This document shows, piece after piece, positions 8,441 to 16,344 of a DNA stretch of 64,000 nucleotides. Positions within the stretch are counted from its first letter, which is position 1, and each line of letters opens with the position of its first letter. This DNA is from Sphingomonas oligoaromativorans (GTDB taxonomy: Bacteria > Pseudomonadota > Alphaproteobacteria > Sphingomonadales > Sphingomonadaceae), in NCBI RefSeq assembly GCF_011762195.1, contig NZ_JAASQK010000001.1, positions 310,001 through 374,000 of the forward strand, read 5' to 3'. The notes under the pieces were generated by a model. It made no database searches. It was not told where the DNA came from and saw nothing but the letters and a program-made list of their open reading frames with translations. The position numbers and the translations under genes were made by a program.

Positions 8441-9124
8441 GTGAACGTCGCGATTTTCCTCGATCCGGTCGCTATTCTGCTGGTTTTCGGCGGGGCGGTG
8501 CTGGTGGCGGCGATGCGCTCCACCTTCCATGATATGGGCCGCGCGATCGCCGCGCTGGGGCCGCTCTTCCGCAGCCGCCCCGAGGCCGAGGCGCAGGCCG
8601 TGCGCGTCGCCGTCAACCGCATCGTCGAGCGCGCGAGCCTCACCGGCATCGCGACGGCCGATCGCGTGCCGGTGGTCGAGCGCTTTCTGGCGCACGCGGC
8701 GGCGCAGCTCTCCGATGTCCGCGAGCCCGGCCGCCTGCTCAGTTGGGGCAGCGACGAACTCGCGCGCCGGGCCGAGCGCCATGCGGCGGTCCATGCGGTG
8801 TGGCGGGCGATGGCGGATGCTGCGCCCGCGATGGGAATGATCGGCACGGTGATCGGCCTGATCCGCATGTTTTCCGCGCTCGAAGACCCGACCCGCATCG
8901 GGCCGGGCATGGCGCTGGCGCTGCTCACCACGCTCTATGGCGTGATCGTCGCCAACTGCGTCGCCGGGCCGGTCGCCGCCCGTCTGGAGCGGCTGAGCCG
9001 CGCGGAGCTGCTGTGGCAGAAGGAGGCGCTCGACAAGCTCTCGACGGTCGCGCGCGAGGAACTGATGGGGCCGCTGGAGACGCGGGTGTCGCGCATCGAG
9101 GCGCGGCTGCGCGTCGTCAAATGA
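8441..9124 (+). CDS. motA: MotA/PomA-like stator subunit
   Basis: An inner-membrane protein of the MotA/TolQ/ExbB family, 227 residues from a GTG start. The hydrophobic N-terminus (VAIFLDPVAILLVFGGAVLVAA) gives the first membrane segments. The block AMGMIGTVIGLIRMFSAL ... GPGMALALLTTLYGVIVANCVAGPVA holds the paired ion-channel helices seen in MotA/PomA. I chose GTG 8441 because a strong GGAAGGGGG ribosome site lies just upstream; a longer frame from 8390 adds an arginine-rich leader unlike the family. It overlaps the MotB-like gene by four bases. An ExbB-type role is possible, but the setting favours the flagellar stator. Confidence 0.8.
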   Translation: MNVAIFLDPVAILLVFGGAVLVAAMRSTFHDMGRAIAALGPLFRSRPEAEAQAVRVAVNRIVERASLTGIATADRVPVVERFLAHAAAQLSDVREPGRLLSWGSDELARRAERHAAVHAVWRAMADAAPAMGMIGTVIGLIRMFSALEDPTRIGPGMALALLTTLYGVIVANCVAGPVAARLERLSRAELLWQKEALDKLSTVAREELMGPLETRVSRIEARLRVVK

Positions 9125-9621
9125 GGTTGCCCATCCTGTCCTCGGGCACCTCGCCGAACGGCGCGCGCTGGGCGACGAGCTTCGCCGACCTGTGCCTCGT
9201 GCTGCTGGCATTCCTGCTGCTTTTGCAGGCGCATAGGGGCGATCCGGCGTTGCTGGGCGCGAGCATCCGCTCGGCTTTCGGCGCGCCCTCCATGCCTTCG
9301 CTCGACGAGCAGGCGGCGCCGCTGTTCCAGCCCGGCGAGGCGGTGCTGCTGGACGATGCCCGCGCGCACTTCACCGCGCTCGGCCGGGAGGCGGCGAGCG
9401 GCCATTATCTCGTCCATGTCGAGAGCGTCGGCACCGACGGCCATGCCCAGCGCTTCGACGCCTGGGAGCTGGCCGCGGCGCGCACCGCCTCGATCGCGCG
9501 GGCGATCCAGTCCGGCGGGCTGGAGGCCGGCCGCATCGACCTTTCCATCGACGGAACCGGCCCCGTCGCGGCGGGGCGCGGCCAGCATGTCCGCGTCACG
9601 ATGGTCGCGCATAAGGGTTAA
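9121..9621 (+). CDS. motB: Short MotB-like stator subunit
   Basis: A 166-residue protein with one N-terminal membrane segment. FADLCLVLLAFLLLLQAH places an Asp at the position of the ion-binding Asp of MotB (the AD motif in that helix). The C-terminal half, with FDAWELAAARTASIARAIQSGGLEAGRI, resembles a divergent OmpA-like peptidoglycan-binding domain. MotB proteins are usually 250-300 residues, so the linker is very short. It is coupled by a four-base overlap to the MotA-like gene, supporting a stator pair. Confidence 0.75.
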   Translation: MRLPILSSGTSPNGARWATSFADLCLVLLAFLLLLQAHRGDPALLGASIRSAFGAPSMPSLDEQAAPLFQPGEAVLLDDARAHFTALGREAASGHYLVHVESVGTDGHAQRFDAWELAAARTASIARAIQSGGLEAGRIDLSIDGTGPVAAGRGQHVRVTMVAHKG

Positions 9622-9623
9622 AC

Positions 9624-9639
9624 TGGCACGCCTCTTGCT
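9624..9639 (+). promoter_or_regulatory. Sigma-54 promoter of flgA(MN)
   Basis: TGGCACG-CCTC-TTGCT with GG and GC ten bases apart, a perfect sigma-54 site. It lies two bases past the motB stop. Predicted start near 9650, 22 bases before the chosen flgA ATG. It excludes upstream flgA start codons. Confidence 0.92.
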
Positions 9640-9671
9640 TGAAATGCGCCCGTATGACGGGAGCATCTTTC

Positions 9672-10223
9672 ATGGCACGCAAGGCTTTGGCCTTCTTCCT
9701 GCTGCTGGGGGCGTCGGCTGCGGCTCATGCCGCCACTGACGCCAGCGGTTTCGAGGATCTCGACAAGCTCGAAGGCCGCCTCGTGGGCGCGCTGGACGTG
9801 GAGGTCGGCAAGCCCGGCGGCCCGCTGACCCATCTCGACCGCCGGCTGAAGCTGAAGCCGTGCCCGGTTCCCGCCACCATCGATCCGCCCGCGCTGGGCG
9901 CCGTGGCGCTGCGCTGCGAGCCGCTCGGCTGGCGCATCCGCGTGCCGCTGATGAAGGCGCCGGGCCAGACGGCCACGGCGGCCGGCGGTGCCGTCATGCC
10001 CGTGGCCGCGCGGGCGATGCCGGCGCTCGGCCCGGCCGTCATCAAGCGCGGCGACCCCGTCGAACTCGCCGCCACCGACAACGGCTTCACCGTCACCACC
10101 GAAGCGGTGGCGCAGGAGGACGGGCGCGTCGGTGGCCGTATTCGCGTGAAGCCCGTCGACAAGGGCGCCATCGTCGTCGGCGAGGTGGTCGATACCGGCC
10201 GCGTTCGCGTGACCAGCTTCTGA
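9672..10223 (+). CDS. flgA: Flagellar P-ring assembly chaperone FlgA
   Basis: FlgA is a periplasmic chaperone for P-ring formation by FlgI. The 183-residue product starts with a signal peptide, MARKALAFFLLLGASAAAHA. It contains the SAF-type C-terminal domain (VIKRGDPVELAATDNGFTVTTEAVAQEDG ... IRVKP), the usual FlgA end. An in-frame ATG at 9654 would leave only four bases of leader from the sigma-54 promoter; ATG 9672 has GGGAG at good spacing and begins with the signal peptide. It is followed after 18 bases by flgM. Confidence 0.93.
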   Translation: MARKALAFFLLLGASAAAHAATDASGFEDLDKLEGRLVGALDVEVGKPGGPLTHLDRRLKLKPCPVPATIDPPALGAVALRCEPLGWRIRVPLMKAPGQTATAAGGAVMPVAARAMPALGPAVIKRGDPVELAATDNGFTVTTEAVAQEDGRVGGRIRVKPVDKGAIVVGEVVDTGRVRVTSF

Positions 10224-10241
10224 TCCCGGAGGGGCAGCATC

Positions 10242-10532
10242 ATGATTAACGGTATCGGCCTTTCGACCGGCGGTTCGCTCGCCGGCATCGGGGGGAAGAC
10301 CGCCACCCAGCGCGGCGAGGGCGCCCAGCGCGTCACGCCGGCGCAGACCTCCTCGATCGAGGATCGCGCGGCCGTTTCCACCACCAGCGCGCAGATGGTG
10401 GCCGAGGGCGCGCCCGTCGATCTCGATCGCGTGGCCTCGCTCCGCGCCGCGATCAAGTCGGGTCAGTATCGTCCCGACGCCAGGGCGATCGCCGGCAGCA
10501 TGATCCAGAGCGACATGGGGGCCGGCCTGTGA
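10242..10532 (+). CDS. flgM: Anti-sigma-28 factor FlgM
   Basis: FlgM binds and holds back FliA until the hook is complete and FlgM is exported. The 96-residue product has the FlgM layout: a flexible Gly/Ser/Thr-rich first half and a C-terminal FliA-binding region (VDLDRVASLRAAIKSGQYRPDARAIAGSMIQ), with the typical IxxGxYxxDxxxIA pattern. It has a strong GGAGGGG ribosome site and shares its stop with the GTG start of flgN. Its target FliA is encoded at 13869. Confidence 0.93.
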   Translation: MINGIGLSTGGSLAGIGGKTATQRGEGAQRVTPAQTSSIEDRAAVSTTSAQMVAEGAPVDLDRVASLRAAIKSGQYRPDARAIAGSMIQSDMGAGL

Positions 10533-10852
10533 GCACGGCGCCTCTGGAAGCCCTGATCCATGCCCAGCGCGCGCTGATCGCCGCGCTCGACGCCGACGAT
10601 GTCGACGCCATCTCCGCGCAGACCGTCGCGGTCGACGAGGCGCTGGTCCGCATCCGGGCGCTCAGCCCACGCTTCACGGGCGCCGAGGCCAAGGCGCTCG
10701 TCGGCGAGTCCATCACGCTGGCGGATGCCGCGCGCATCCGCGTGAACGTGCTCGCCGACATGACGACCCGCCGCCTGACCCGCCTCGCGACGGCGACCGG
10801 CAAGGGCAATGCCGCCCCCACCTACGGGCGCAACGGCCGGCTTGGTCGATAG
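10529..10852 (+). CDS. flgN: FlgN-like export chaperone
   Basis: A 107-residue, mostly helical protein in the FlgN position after flgM. FlgN chaperones FlgK and FlgL for export. Sequence similarity is weak in this family, so the call rests on size, helix content (APLEALIHAQRALIAALDADDVDAI) and synteny. The GTG start overlaps the flgM TGA as GTGA, so translation is coupled. Confidence 0.75.
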   Translation: MSTAPLEALIHAQRALIAALDADDVDAISAQTVAVDEALVRIRALSPRFTGAEAKALVGESITLADAARIRVNVLADMTTRRLTRLATATGKGNAAPTYGRNGRLGR

Positions 10853-10860
10853 GCGGAAAG

Positions 10861-10876
10861 TGGCACGGAGTTTGCT
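10861..10876 (+). promoter_or_regulatory. Sigma-54 promoter of the flagellar transglycosylase/flhA run
   Basis: TGGCACG-GAGT-TTGCT, a perfect sigma-54 site beginning eight bases after the flgN stop. Predicted start near 10887, 19 bases ahead of the transglycosylase ATG. It probably also drives flhA and fliA downstream. Confidence 0.92.
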
Positions 10877-10885
10877 TAAATCTCC

Positions 10886-10896
10886 GTGTTAACCAA
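10886..10896 (+). promoter_or_regulatory. GTGTTAACCAA motif at the predicted start site, CtrA-like half-site
   Basis: The 11-mer covers the predicted sigma-54 start site at 10887. The same 11-mer occurs at 16403 ahead of flagellin. It contains TTAACC, the core of CtrA half-sites (TTAACCAT). Bound at this place a regulator would be expected to repress. This is inference from position and motif only. Confidence 0.35.
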
Positions 10897-10905
10897 GGGA
10901 ACGAC

Positions 10906-11736
10906 ATGACGCTGACCATCATTCGCGGCAATGGAGAGACGGGAGGGACGGGGCCGATCGGCGGCCGCGTCCAGAACGCCATCGCCTCCGCGTCGGCCAG
11001 CACGGGCGTCAACTTCGGTTATCTCTATCATCAGGCCCGCATCGAGAGCGGCTTCAACCCGAACGCGAAGGCGAGCACCTCGAGCGCATCCGGCCTCTAC
11101 CAGTTCACGACGCAGACCTGGCTCGGCGTCCTCAAGAACCATGGCGCGGAGCATGGCCTGAGCTGGGCCGCCAACGCGATCACCAAGGGTTCGGACGGGC
11201 ATTATTATGTGTCCGACGACACGACCCGTCAGGAAATTCTGGCGCTGCGCCAGAACCCGGAGACATCGGCCGCGATGGCGGGCGAATATGCCTCCGACAA
11301 TAAAGATGTGCTGGAGGCCAAGCTCGGCCGTGAGGCGAACTCCACCGATCTCTATATGGCGCACTTCCTCGGGCCGGCGGGCGCGACCCGCTTCCTGAAG
11401 GCGAAGGATGCCAACCCGGATCAGGCGGCCGCCTCGGTGATGCCGGCCGCCGCGCGCGCCAATCGCTGGGTGTTCTACGATAAGTCCGGCAATCCGCGCA
11501 GCCTGGAGCAGGTCTATGAGCGCTTCGCCTCGCGCTTCAACCAGTCGACACCGGCCGCCCCGGCGCCGAGCGGCAGCCCGGCGGACAGCCCGTCCGATCT
11601 CGCGCAGATGCAGCTCGCCGCGCTGAACGGAACCAGCGACGGCACCAGCCCGCTGCCGACCGCGCAGAGCCTTCTGACCCCGAGCCCGCAGACCGCGCGG
11701 CTCGCCTACCTCATGCTCGCATCCCTCGGAGTCTGA
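10906..11736 (+). CDS. Flagellar lytic transglycosylase (SLT-like), no signal peptide
   Basis: A 276-residue protein with an SLT/lysozyme-like core: FGYLYHQARIESGFNPNAKAS carries the catalytic Glu, followed by SASGLYQFTTQTW, the Gly-Leu-x-Gln-Phe motif. Such enzymes cut peptidoglycan to let the rod pass. The flgJ gene here lacks its own muramidase, so this gene is the likely partner. The N-terminus (MTLTIIRGNGETGG) has no hydrophobic leader, suggesting export through the flagellar apparatus rather than Sec. The C-terminal 80 residues are Pro/Ala/Ser-rich. Confidence 0.85.
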   Translation: MTLTIIRGNGETGGTGPIGGRVQNAIASASASTGVNFGYLYHQARIESGFNPNAKASTSSASGLYQFTTQTWLGVLKNHGAEHGLSWAANAITKGSDGHYYVSDDTTRQEILALRQNPETSAAMAGEYASDNKDVLEAKLGREANSTDLYMAHFLGPAGATRFLKAKDANPDQAAASVMPAAARANRWVFYDKSGNPRSLEQVYERFASRFNQSTPAAPAPSGSPADSPSDLAQMQLAALNGTSDGTSPLPTAQSLLTPSPQTARLAYLMLASLGV

Positions 11737-11742
11737 CGATCA

Positions 11743-13872
11743 ATGGCCGCGACCGCGATCAACAAGCGTGTGTGGATGGATGCGAGCAAGGGCGCGATCC
11801 TGCCGATCGCCTCGCTGATGCTCATCGCGCTGATGGTGGTGCCGATGCCCGCCATCATGCTGGACATCGGCTTCATAGCGAACATCGTGATCTCGCTCGC
11901 CGTGCTGATGGTGGCGCTGAACGCCGCCAAGCCGCTCGACTTCTCGGCCTTCCCGACGGTGCTGTTGTTCACCACGCTGCTGCGGCTCTCGCTCAACGTG
12001 GCCTCGACGCGCGTCGTGCTGGTCCACGGCCATGAGGGCGCGGGCGCGGCCGGGCATGTCATCGAGTCCTTCGGCAGCTTCCTGATCGGCGGCAATTACG
12101 CCGTCGGCATCTTCGTCTTCGCGATCATCATGATTATCAATCTGGTGGTCATCACCAAGGGCGCGGGCCGCGTGTCCGAAGTGTCGGCGCGCTTCACGCT
12201 CGACGCGATGCCCGGCAAGCAGATGGCGATCGACGCCGATCTGAACGCCGGCCTGCTCACCCCGGACGACGCCAAGAAGCGCCGTCAGGAAGTCGCGACC
12301 GAAGCCGATTTCTACGGCTCGATGGACGGCGCCTCGAAGTTCGTGAAGGGCGATGCCGTCGCGGGCGTGCTGATCCTCGCGGTCAACATCGTCGGCGGGC
12401 TGATCCTCGGCGTGCTGAGCCACTCGATGGCGATCGGCGACGCCGCCAAGACCTACGTCCAGCTCGCCATCGGCGACGCGCTGGTGGCGCAGATTCCGGC
12501 GCTGCTGCTCTCGATCGCGGCGGCCTCGATCGTCACCCGCGTCAGCTCGCCGCTCGATCTCGGTGGGCAGATCAGCAGCCAGTTCGGCTCGGCCAAGGCG
12601 TGGACGCCGGTGGCCGCGATCCTCACCATCCTCGGCGTGCTGCCGGGGATGCCGCATGTCGTCATCCTGCCGGCGGCCGCGGCCTGCGCCTATATCGCGT
12701 GGAAGCTGCGCGGCGCCGATGCGCTCCGCAAGGCCGAGGCCGAGCTGGCCGCCAAGGCTCCGCCGCCGGCGCCCGCCAATCCGAGCGCGATCGGCTGGAA
12801 CGAGGTGTCCGACGACGCTCCGCTCGGCCTGGAGATCGGCTATGGCCTCGTCAGCCTCGTCGACGAGCGCAAGGGCGCGCCGCTGATGGCGCGGATCACC
12901 GGCATCCGCCGCCAGCTCTCCAAGGAACTGGGCTTCGTGATCCCGCTGGTGCGCGTGCGCGACAATATGAATCTGGCGCCCAACGCCTATCGCATCACCG
13001 TCGCCGGCGTCGTGGTGGGCGAGGACGAATGCCACCCGTCCGACCTGCTCGCGCTCGACAGCGGCGATCTCGCCGCGACGGTCGAGGGCCGCAAGGCGAA
13101 AGACCCGACCTTCGGCCTCGACGCCGTGTGGATCTCGCCCGACAAGCGCGGCGAGGCTGTGATCGCGGGCTATACGGTGGTGGATGCTTCCACCGTGCTG
13201 GCCACGCACCTGAACCAGCTCATCCTGAACTCGGCCTCCGACCTGTTCGGCATGGACGAGGCGCAGAAGCTGCTCGATGCGCTCAAGGAGACGTCGCCGC
13301 AGCTCGTCACCGGGCTGACGCCCACGCCGCTGTCGCTCTCCGCCATCGCCGCGCTCTGCCGCGCGCTGCTGTCCGAGGGCGTGCCGCTCAAGGATTTCCG
13401 CCGCATCGCCGAGGCGATGGCGGATGCCGCCCGCGAGGAGAGCGATCCGGTCCAGATCGTCGAGCAGGTCCGCCGCCGGATCGGCGCGCTGATCGTGCAG
13501 ACGCTGGTGCCGGTCAGGATGCCGCTGCCGGTGGTGACGCTCGACGCGGGCCTTGAGAGCCTGCTGACCCAGGCGGTGCGCAGCGGCCCGAACGCCAATC
13601 ACCCGATCGAGCCGGCGCTCGCCAGCCGCATCGTGCAGGCGGTGAGCGAGGCGGCCGCGCCGCTGGTGGGCGAGGCGAGGCGCTTCGCCATCGTCACCTC
13701 GCCGATCGCGCGCCGCGCGCTGGGCCGCCTGCTGCGCCCGCATCTGTCGGACGCGCCGGTTCTCTCCTTCCTCGAAATCCCGGACGGCAAGCCCGTCGAG
13801 GTGGTGGCGGTCGTCGGCGGCAAGCCGGCGCAGGTCACCCAGCAGCATCGTGAAGCGGAGATGGTCCGTTGA
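11743..13872 (+). CDS. flhA: Flagellar export gate protein FlhA
   Basis: FlhA is the large membrane subunit of the flagellar type III export gate and docks chaperone-substrate complexes. The 709-residue length is standard. It has the N-terminal multi-helix membrane half and the conserved cytoplasmic loop following NAAKPLDFSAFPTVLLFTTLLRLSLNVASTR (near residues 60-90). The soluble half ends with a normal SD3/SD4 region. It starts six bases after the transglycosylase stop and overlaps fliA by four bases. Confidence 0.98.
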   Translation: MAATAINKRVWMDASKGAILPIASLMLIALMVVPMPAIMLDIGFIANIVISLAVLMVALNAAKPLDFSAFPTVLLFTTLLRLSLNVASTRVVLVHGHEGAGAAGHVIESFGSFLIGGNYAVGIFVFAIIMIINLVVITKGAGRVSEVSARFTLDAMPGKQMAIDADLNAGLLTPDDAKKRRQEVATEADFYGSMDGASKFVKGDAVAGVLILAVNIVGGLILGVLSHSMAIGDAAKTYVQLAIGDALVAQIPALLLSIAAASIVTRVSSPLDLGGQISSQFGSAKAWTPVAAILTILGVLPGMPHVVILPAAAACAYIAWKLRGADALRKAEAELAAKAPPPAPANPSAIGWNEVSDDAPLGLEIGYGLVSLVDERKGAPLMARITGIRRQLSKELGFVIPLVRVRDNMNLAPNAYRITVAGVVVGEDECHPSDLLALDSGDLAATVEGRKAKDPTFGLDAVWISPDKRGEAVIAGYTVVDASTVLATHLNQLILNSASDLFGMDEAQKLLDALKETSPQLVTGLTPTPLSLSAIAALCRALLSEGVPLKDFRRIAEAMADAAREESDPVQIVEQVRRRIGALIVQTLVPVRMPLPVVTLDAGLESLLTQAVRSGPNANHPIEPALASRIVQAVSEAAAPLVGEARRFAIVTSPIARRALGRLLRPHLSDAPVLSFLEIPDGKPVEVVAVVGGKPAQVTQQHREAEMVR

Positions 13873-14591
13873 ACGCCGAAGCCCCCATGACCTATGCGCG
13901 CAAACCCGCGCGCATCAATCCGGCGCAGCTCGTGCAGTCGCATATGCCGCTGGTCCGCAAGATCGCCTGGCACGTCCATGGCCGCGTCTCGAACGCGATC
14001 GACGTCGAGGATCTGGTGCAGATCGGCATGGTCGCGCTGGTCGAGGCGGCCAATGGCTATGAGGATCGCGGCCACGCCTTCTCCACTTATGCGGGGATGC
14101 GCGTGCGCGGGGCGATGATCGATCACCTCCGCCGCCACGCCGCGCAGGCCCGTTCGGGCATGGTGAAGCGCAAGGAACTCGCGCGCGCGCGTGGTGAACT
14201 GGAATCGCGGCTTGGGCGCGCGGCCACCGAATTTGAGCTGGCGGAGGCGATGGGCCTCGAAGCCAGCGCCTTTCGCGAACTGGTCGACGCCGCCGAGGCG
14301 GTGCGCCAGGAGTCCCTCGACGAGGTCTATTCGGATCAGTCGATGTGGTTCGCCGATCTGGAGGAGGAGGGGGCCGACGAGGCGCTCGACCGCGAACGGC
14401 TGGGCGAGGCGCTGGCCGAGCATATCGCCGCACTCCCCGAGCGCGAGGCGATGGTCCTCCAGCTCTATTTCGTCGAGGAACTGAACCTCGAGGAGATCGG
14501 GCAGGTGCTGGAGATCGGCGCCGCCCGCGTCTGCCAGATCAAGAAGAGTGCCTTGGATAAGCTTCGCGGGAAGCTGACGGGCTGGCGCTGA
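13869..14591 (+). CDS. fliA: Flagellar sigma factor FliA (sigma-28)
   Basis: FliA directs late flagellar promoters. The 240-residue protein has region 2 (PLVRKIAWHVHGRVSNAIDVEDLVQIGMVALVEAANGYEDR ... FSTYAGMRVRGAMIDHLRR) and region 4 with LNLEEIGQVLEIGAARVCQIKKSALDKLR as the -35-binding helix-turn-helix. The apparent start is TTG overlapping the flhA stop, with CGGAG upstream; ATG 13887 is in frame but has no ribosome site. FlgM is its likely inhibitor. Candidate target promoters with a shared core lie ahead of flagellin and fliD. Confidence 0.95.
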   Translation: MNAEAPMTYARKPARINPAQLVQSHMPLVRKIAWHVHGRVSNAIDVEDLVQIGMVALVEAANGYEDRGHAFSTYAGMRVRGAMIDHLRRHAAQARSGMVKRKELARARGELESRLGRAATEFELAEAMGLEASAFRELVDAAEAVRQESLDEVYSDQSMWFADLEEEGADEALDRERLGEALAEHIAALPEREAMVLQLYFVEELNLEEIGQVLEIGAARVCQIKKSALDKLRGKLTGWR

Positions 14592-15315
14592 CCGCCGCGT
14601 CCTTCGTTCGATCGAGCTGAGCCGACAGGCGGTCCAGCCGCTCCCCCATTTCCGCAAACCCGTCCTGTGTCGTGCCGGCGAGCGCCGAGACGCCGTCCGG
14701 CTGATGCTGCGCGAGCGCCAGTTTCAGCATGTCCAGCTCATGGCGGATATCCTCGATCGTCGCGGGCGGGCCTGACGGCGCGGCCGACGCGGCGCGTGTC
14801 GAGGCCGTGTCGAGCCGGTCGGTCGCCGTCTTGAGCTGAGCAACCATCGCGGGGACGCCGGCCAGCGCATCCCTGCGGGCCTCGGCCTCCTGCCGTGCGA
14901 CATTGGCTTCGGCGAGCGTCCGGCCGACGGCGATCAGCCCGCCCACCGAGAGCAGGCTGCTCAGCAACGCCAGCCCCACGATCGCGAGCAGGAAAGGGTT
15001 CGTCCTGGAGCCGGCCGATTCAGCGCCATGCGGCGGGAAAGGCGCGGGCGCGCCACCGGCCGGCTCCTCCACGGGAACCGCCGGAACGGCAACCGTGGAA
15101 GACGAAGGCGTCGGGGTCTCGATACGGACGGGCTCGGGAGCGGGCGCGGTCTCCGCCATCGCGGGAGCGGCGCGTTTGACCGCGCGACCCTTGGACGGCT
15201 TCGGCGACGCTGCCGGCGAGGCGATGGGTTCGGCGGCCGGAGCCTCGTCGAACACCAGTTCCTCATCGTCGTCGTCGCCGATGAAATCCTGCGGATTGGG
15301 GAGCGTCTCGCTCAT
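14539..15315 (-). CDS. Membrane-anchored protein of unknown function beside flagellin
   Basis: I do not recognise this 258-residue protein. It opens with an acidic stretch (IGDDDDEELVFDEAP), then about 80 residues rich in Ala and Pro. One clear membrane helix follows near residues 107-132 (PFLLAIVGLALLSSLLSVGGLIAV), and a C-terminal half with heptad-like helices. Start MSETLPN was chosen because upstream codons run into the flagellin terminator hairpin. It lies just downstream of flagellin on the same strand. Its 3' end overlaps fliA by 53 bases on the opposite strand. A motility role is suggested only by place. Confidence 0.7.
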   Translation of the reverse strand: MSETLPNPQDFIGDDDDEELVFDEAPAAEPIASPAASPKPSKGRAVKRAAPAMAETAPAPEPVRIETPTPSSSTVAVPAVPVEEPAGGAPAPFPPHGAESAGSRTNPFLLAIVGLALLSSLLSVGGLIAVGRTLAEANVARQEAEARRDALAGVPAMVAQLKTATDRLDTASTRAASAAPSGPPATIEDIRHELDMLKLALAQHQPDGVSALAGTTQDGFAEMGERLDRLSAQLDRTKDAAVSASPSASREAYPRHSS

Positions 15316-15362
15316 CGAAGTCGTCCGTCGTCTCGAGTGCACCGACACGAAAACGCGAAACA

Positions 15363-15396
15363 GCCTCCGGCGCGGGGGAGCGATTGCGCCGGAGGC
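15363..15396 (-). terminator. Hairpin terminator of the flagellin gene
   Basis: A perfect 11-bp inverted repeat (GCCTCCGGCGC / GCGCCGGAGGC) with a 12-base loop begins 30 bases past the flagellin stop. On the flagellin strand it is followed by a T-rich stretch (TGTTTCGCGTTTTCG). It looks like an intrinsic terminator with an interrupted U tract. Confidence 0.75.
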
Positions 15397-15426
15397 CTTC
15401 CGCCTCAAGTCAAGGAAGCGAGTTCC

Positions 15427-16281
15427 TTACTGGAGAAGCTTCAGCACGCCCTGCTGCGACTGGTTGGCCTGGGCCAGCATCGCGGTCGAAGCCTGCGAGA
15501 GGATCTGGGCCTTGGCGAGGTTGGTCGTCTCGGCCGAGAAGTCCGCGTCCTGAATGCGCGAGTTCGCGTCGGTCAGGTTGGTGACGTTGTTGGTCAGGTT
15601 GTTGACCACCGAGTTCAGGCGGCTCTCGTTCGCACCGAGCTGGGCGCGGGCCGTGCCGACCGCATCCAGAGCGACCTGGATCACACCGGTGGAGCCGAGG
15701 GCGGCGGTGGCGCCGGCCTGCGTGCTGATGTCGAGCGGCGTGCCGCCGGCGTCGGTGAGGTCGGAAACCTCCTTCATCGACGACTGGGCGATATCGACCG
15801 TGTCGGTCGAGTCATTGCCGGTCTGGATCGTCAGCTTGTTGGTCGAAACCGTGCCGGCCGCGGTGGTCTTGTCGAACAGCGCGTTGCCGTTGAACTGCGT
15901 GCCGAGGATGCTCTGCACCTGGGCGCTCAGCGCGGTGACTTCGGCCTGCATGTTGGTGCGGTCGCTGTCCTGGTAGGTGCCCGAGGCCGACTGGACCGCC
16001 AGCTCGTGCATACGCTGGAGAGCGTTGGTCACCTCGTCCAGCGCGCCGTCGGCGGTCTGGGCCAGCGAGATGCCGTCGTTGGCGTTACGGATCGCCTGGT
16101 TCATGCCCTTGATCTGCGCGGTCATCGAGTTCGAGATCGCGAGGCCGGCGGCGTCGTCCGAGGCGGAGTTGATGCGCTTGCCCGAGGAGAGGCGAGCCAT
16201 CGCCTGGCTGAGGGCGTCGTTCGCCATACGCGAGCTGTTCTGGGCCCGGAGCGCCGACGTGTTCGAGTTGATCACGGTCAT
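15427..16281 (-). CDS. fliC: Flagellin
   Basis: The filament subunit, 284 residues, so a short flagellin with a small exposed domain. The conserved D0/D1 ends are present: [21 protein letters not shown] and [21 protein letters not shown] at the N-terminus, [37 protein letters not shown] at the C-terminus. AAGGAA lies at good spacing before the ATG. A sigma-28-type promoter and an intrinsic terminator frame it as a single-gene unit. Only one flagellin gene is visible here; FlaF/FlbT are not in the window. Confidence 0.98.
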   Translation of the reverse strand: MTVINSNTSALRAQNSSRMANDALSQAMARLSSGKRINSASDDAAGLAISNSMTAQIKGMNQAIRNANDGISLAQTADGALDEVTNALQRMHELAVQSASGTYQDSDRTNMQAEVTALSAQVQSILGTQFNGNALFDKTTAAGTVSTNKLTIQTGNDSTDTVDIAQSSMKEVSDLTDAGGTPLDISTQAGATAALGSTGVIQVALDAVGTARAQLGANESRLNSVVNNLTNNVTNLTDANSRIQDADFSAETTNLAKAQILSQASTAMLAQANQSQQGVLKLLQ

Positions 16282-16344
16282 TTCAAATTCCTTTTCCCGC
16301 TCTGTGCCGCTCCGGGGTCAGTGTCCGTCTCGGCTACGTTCCGG

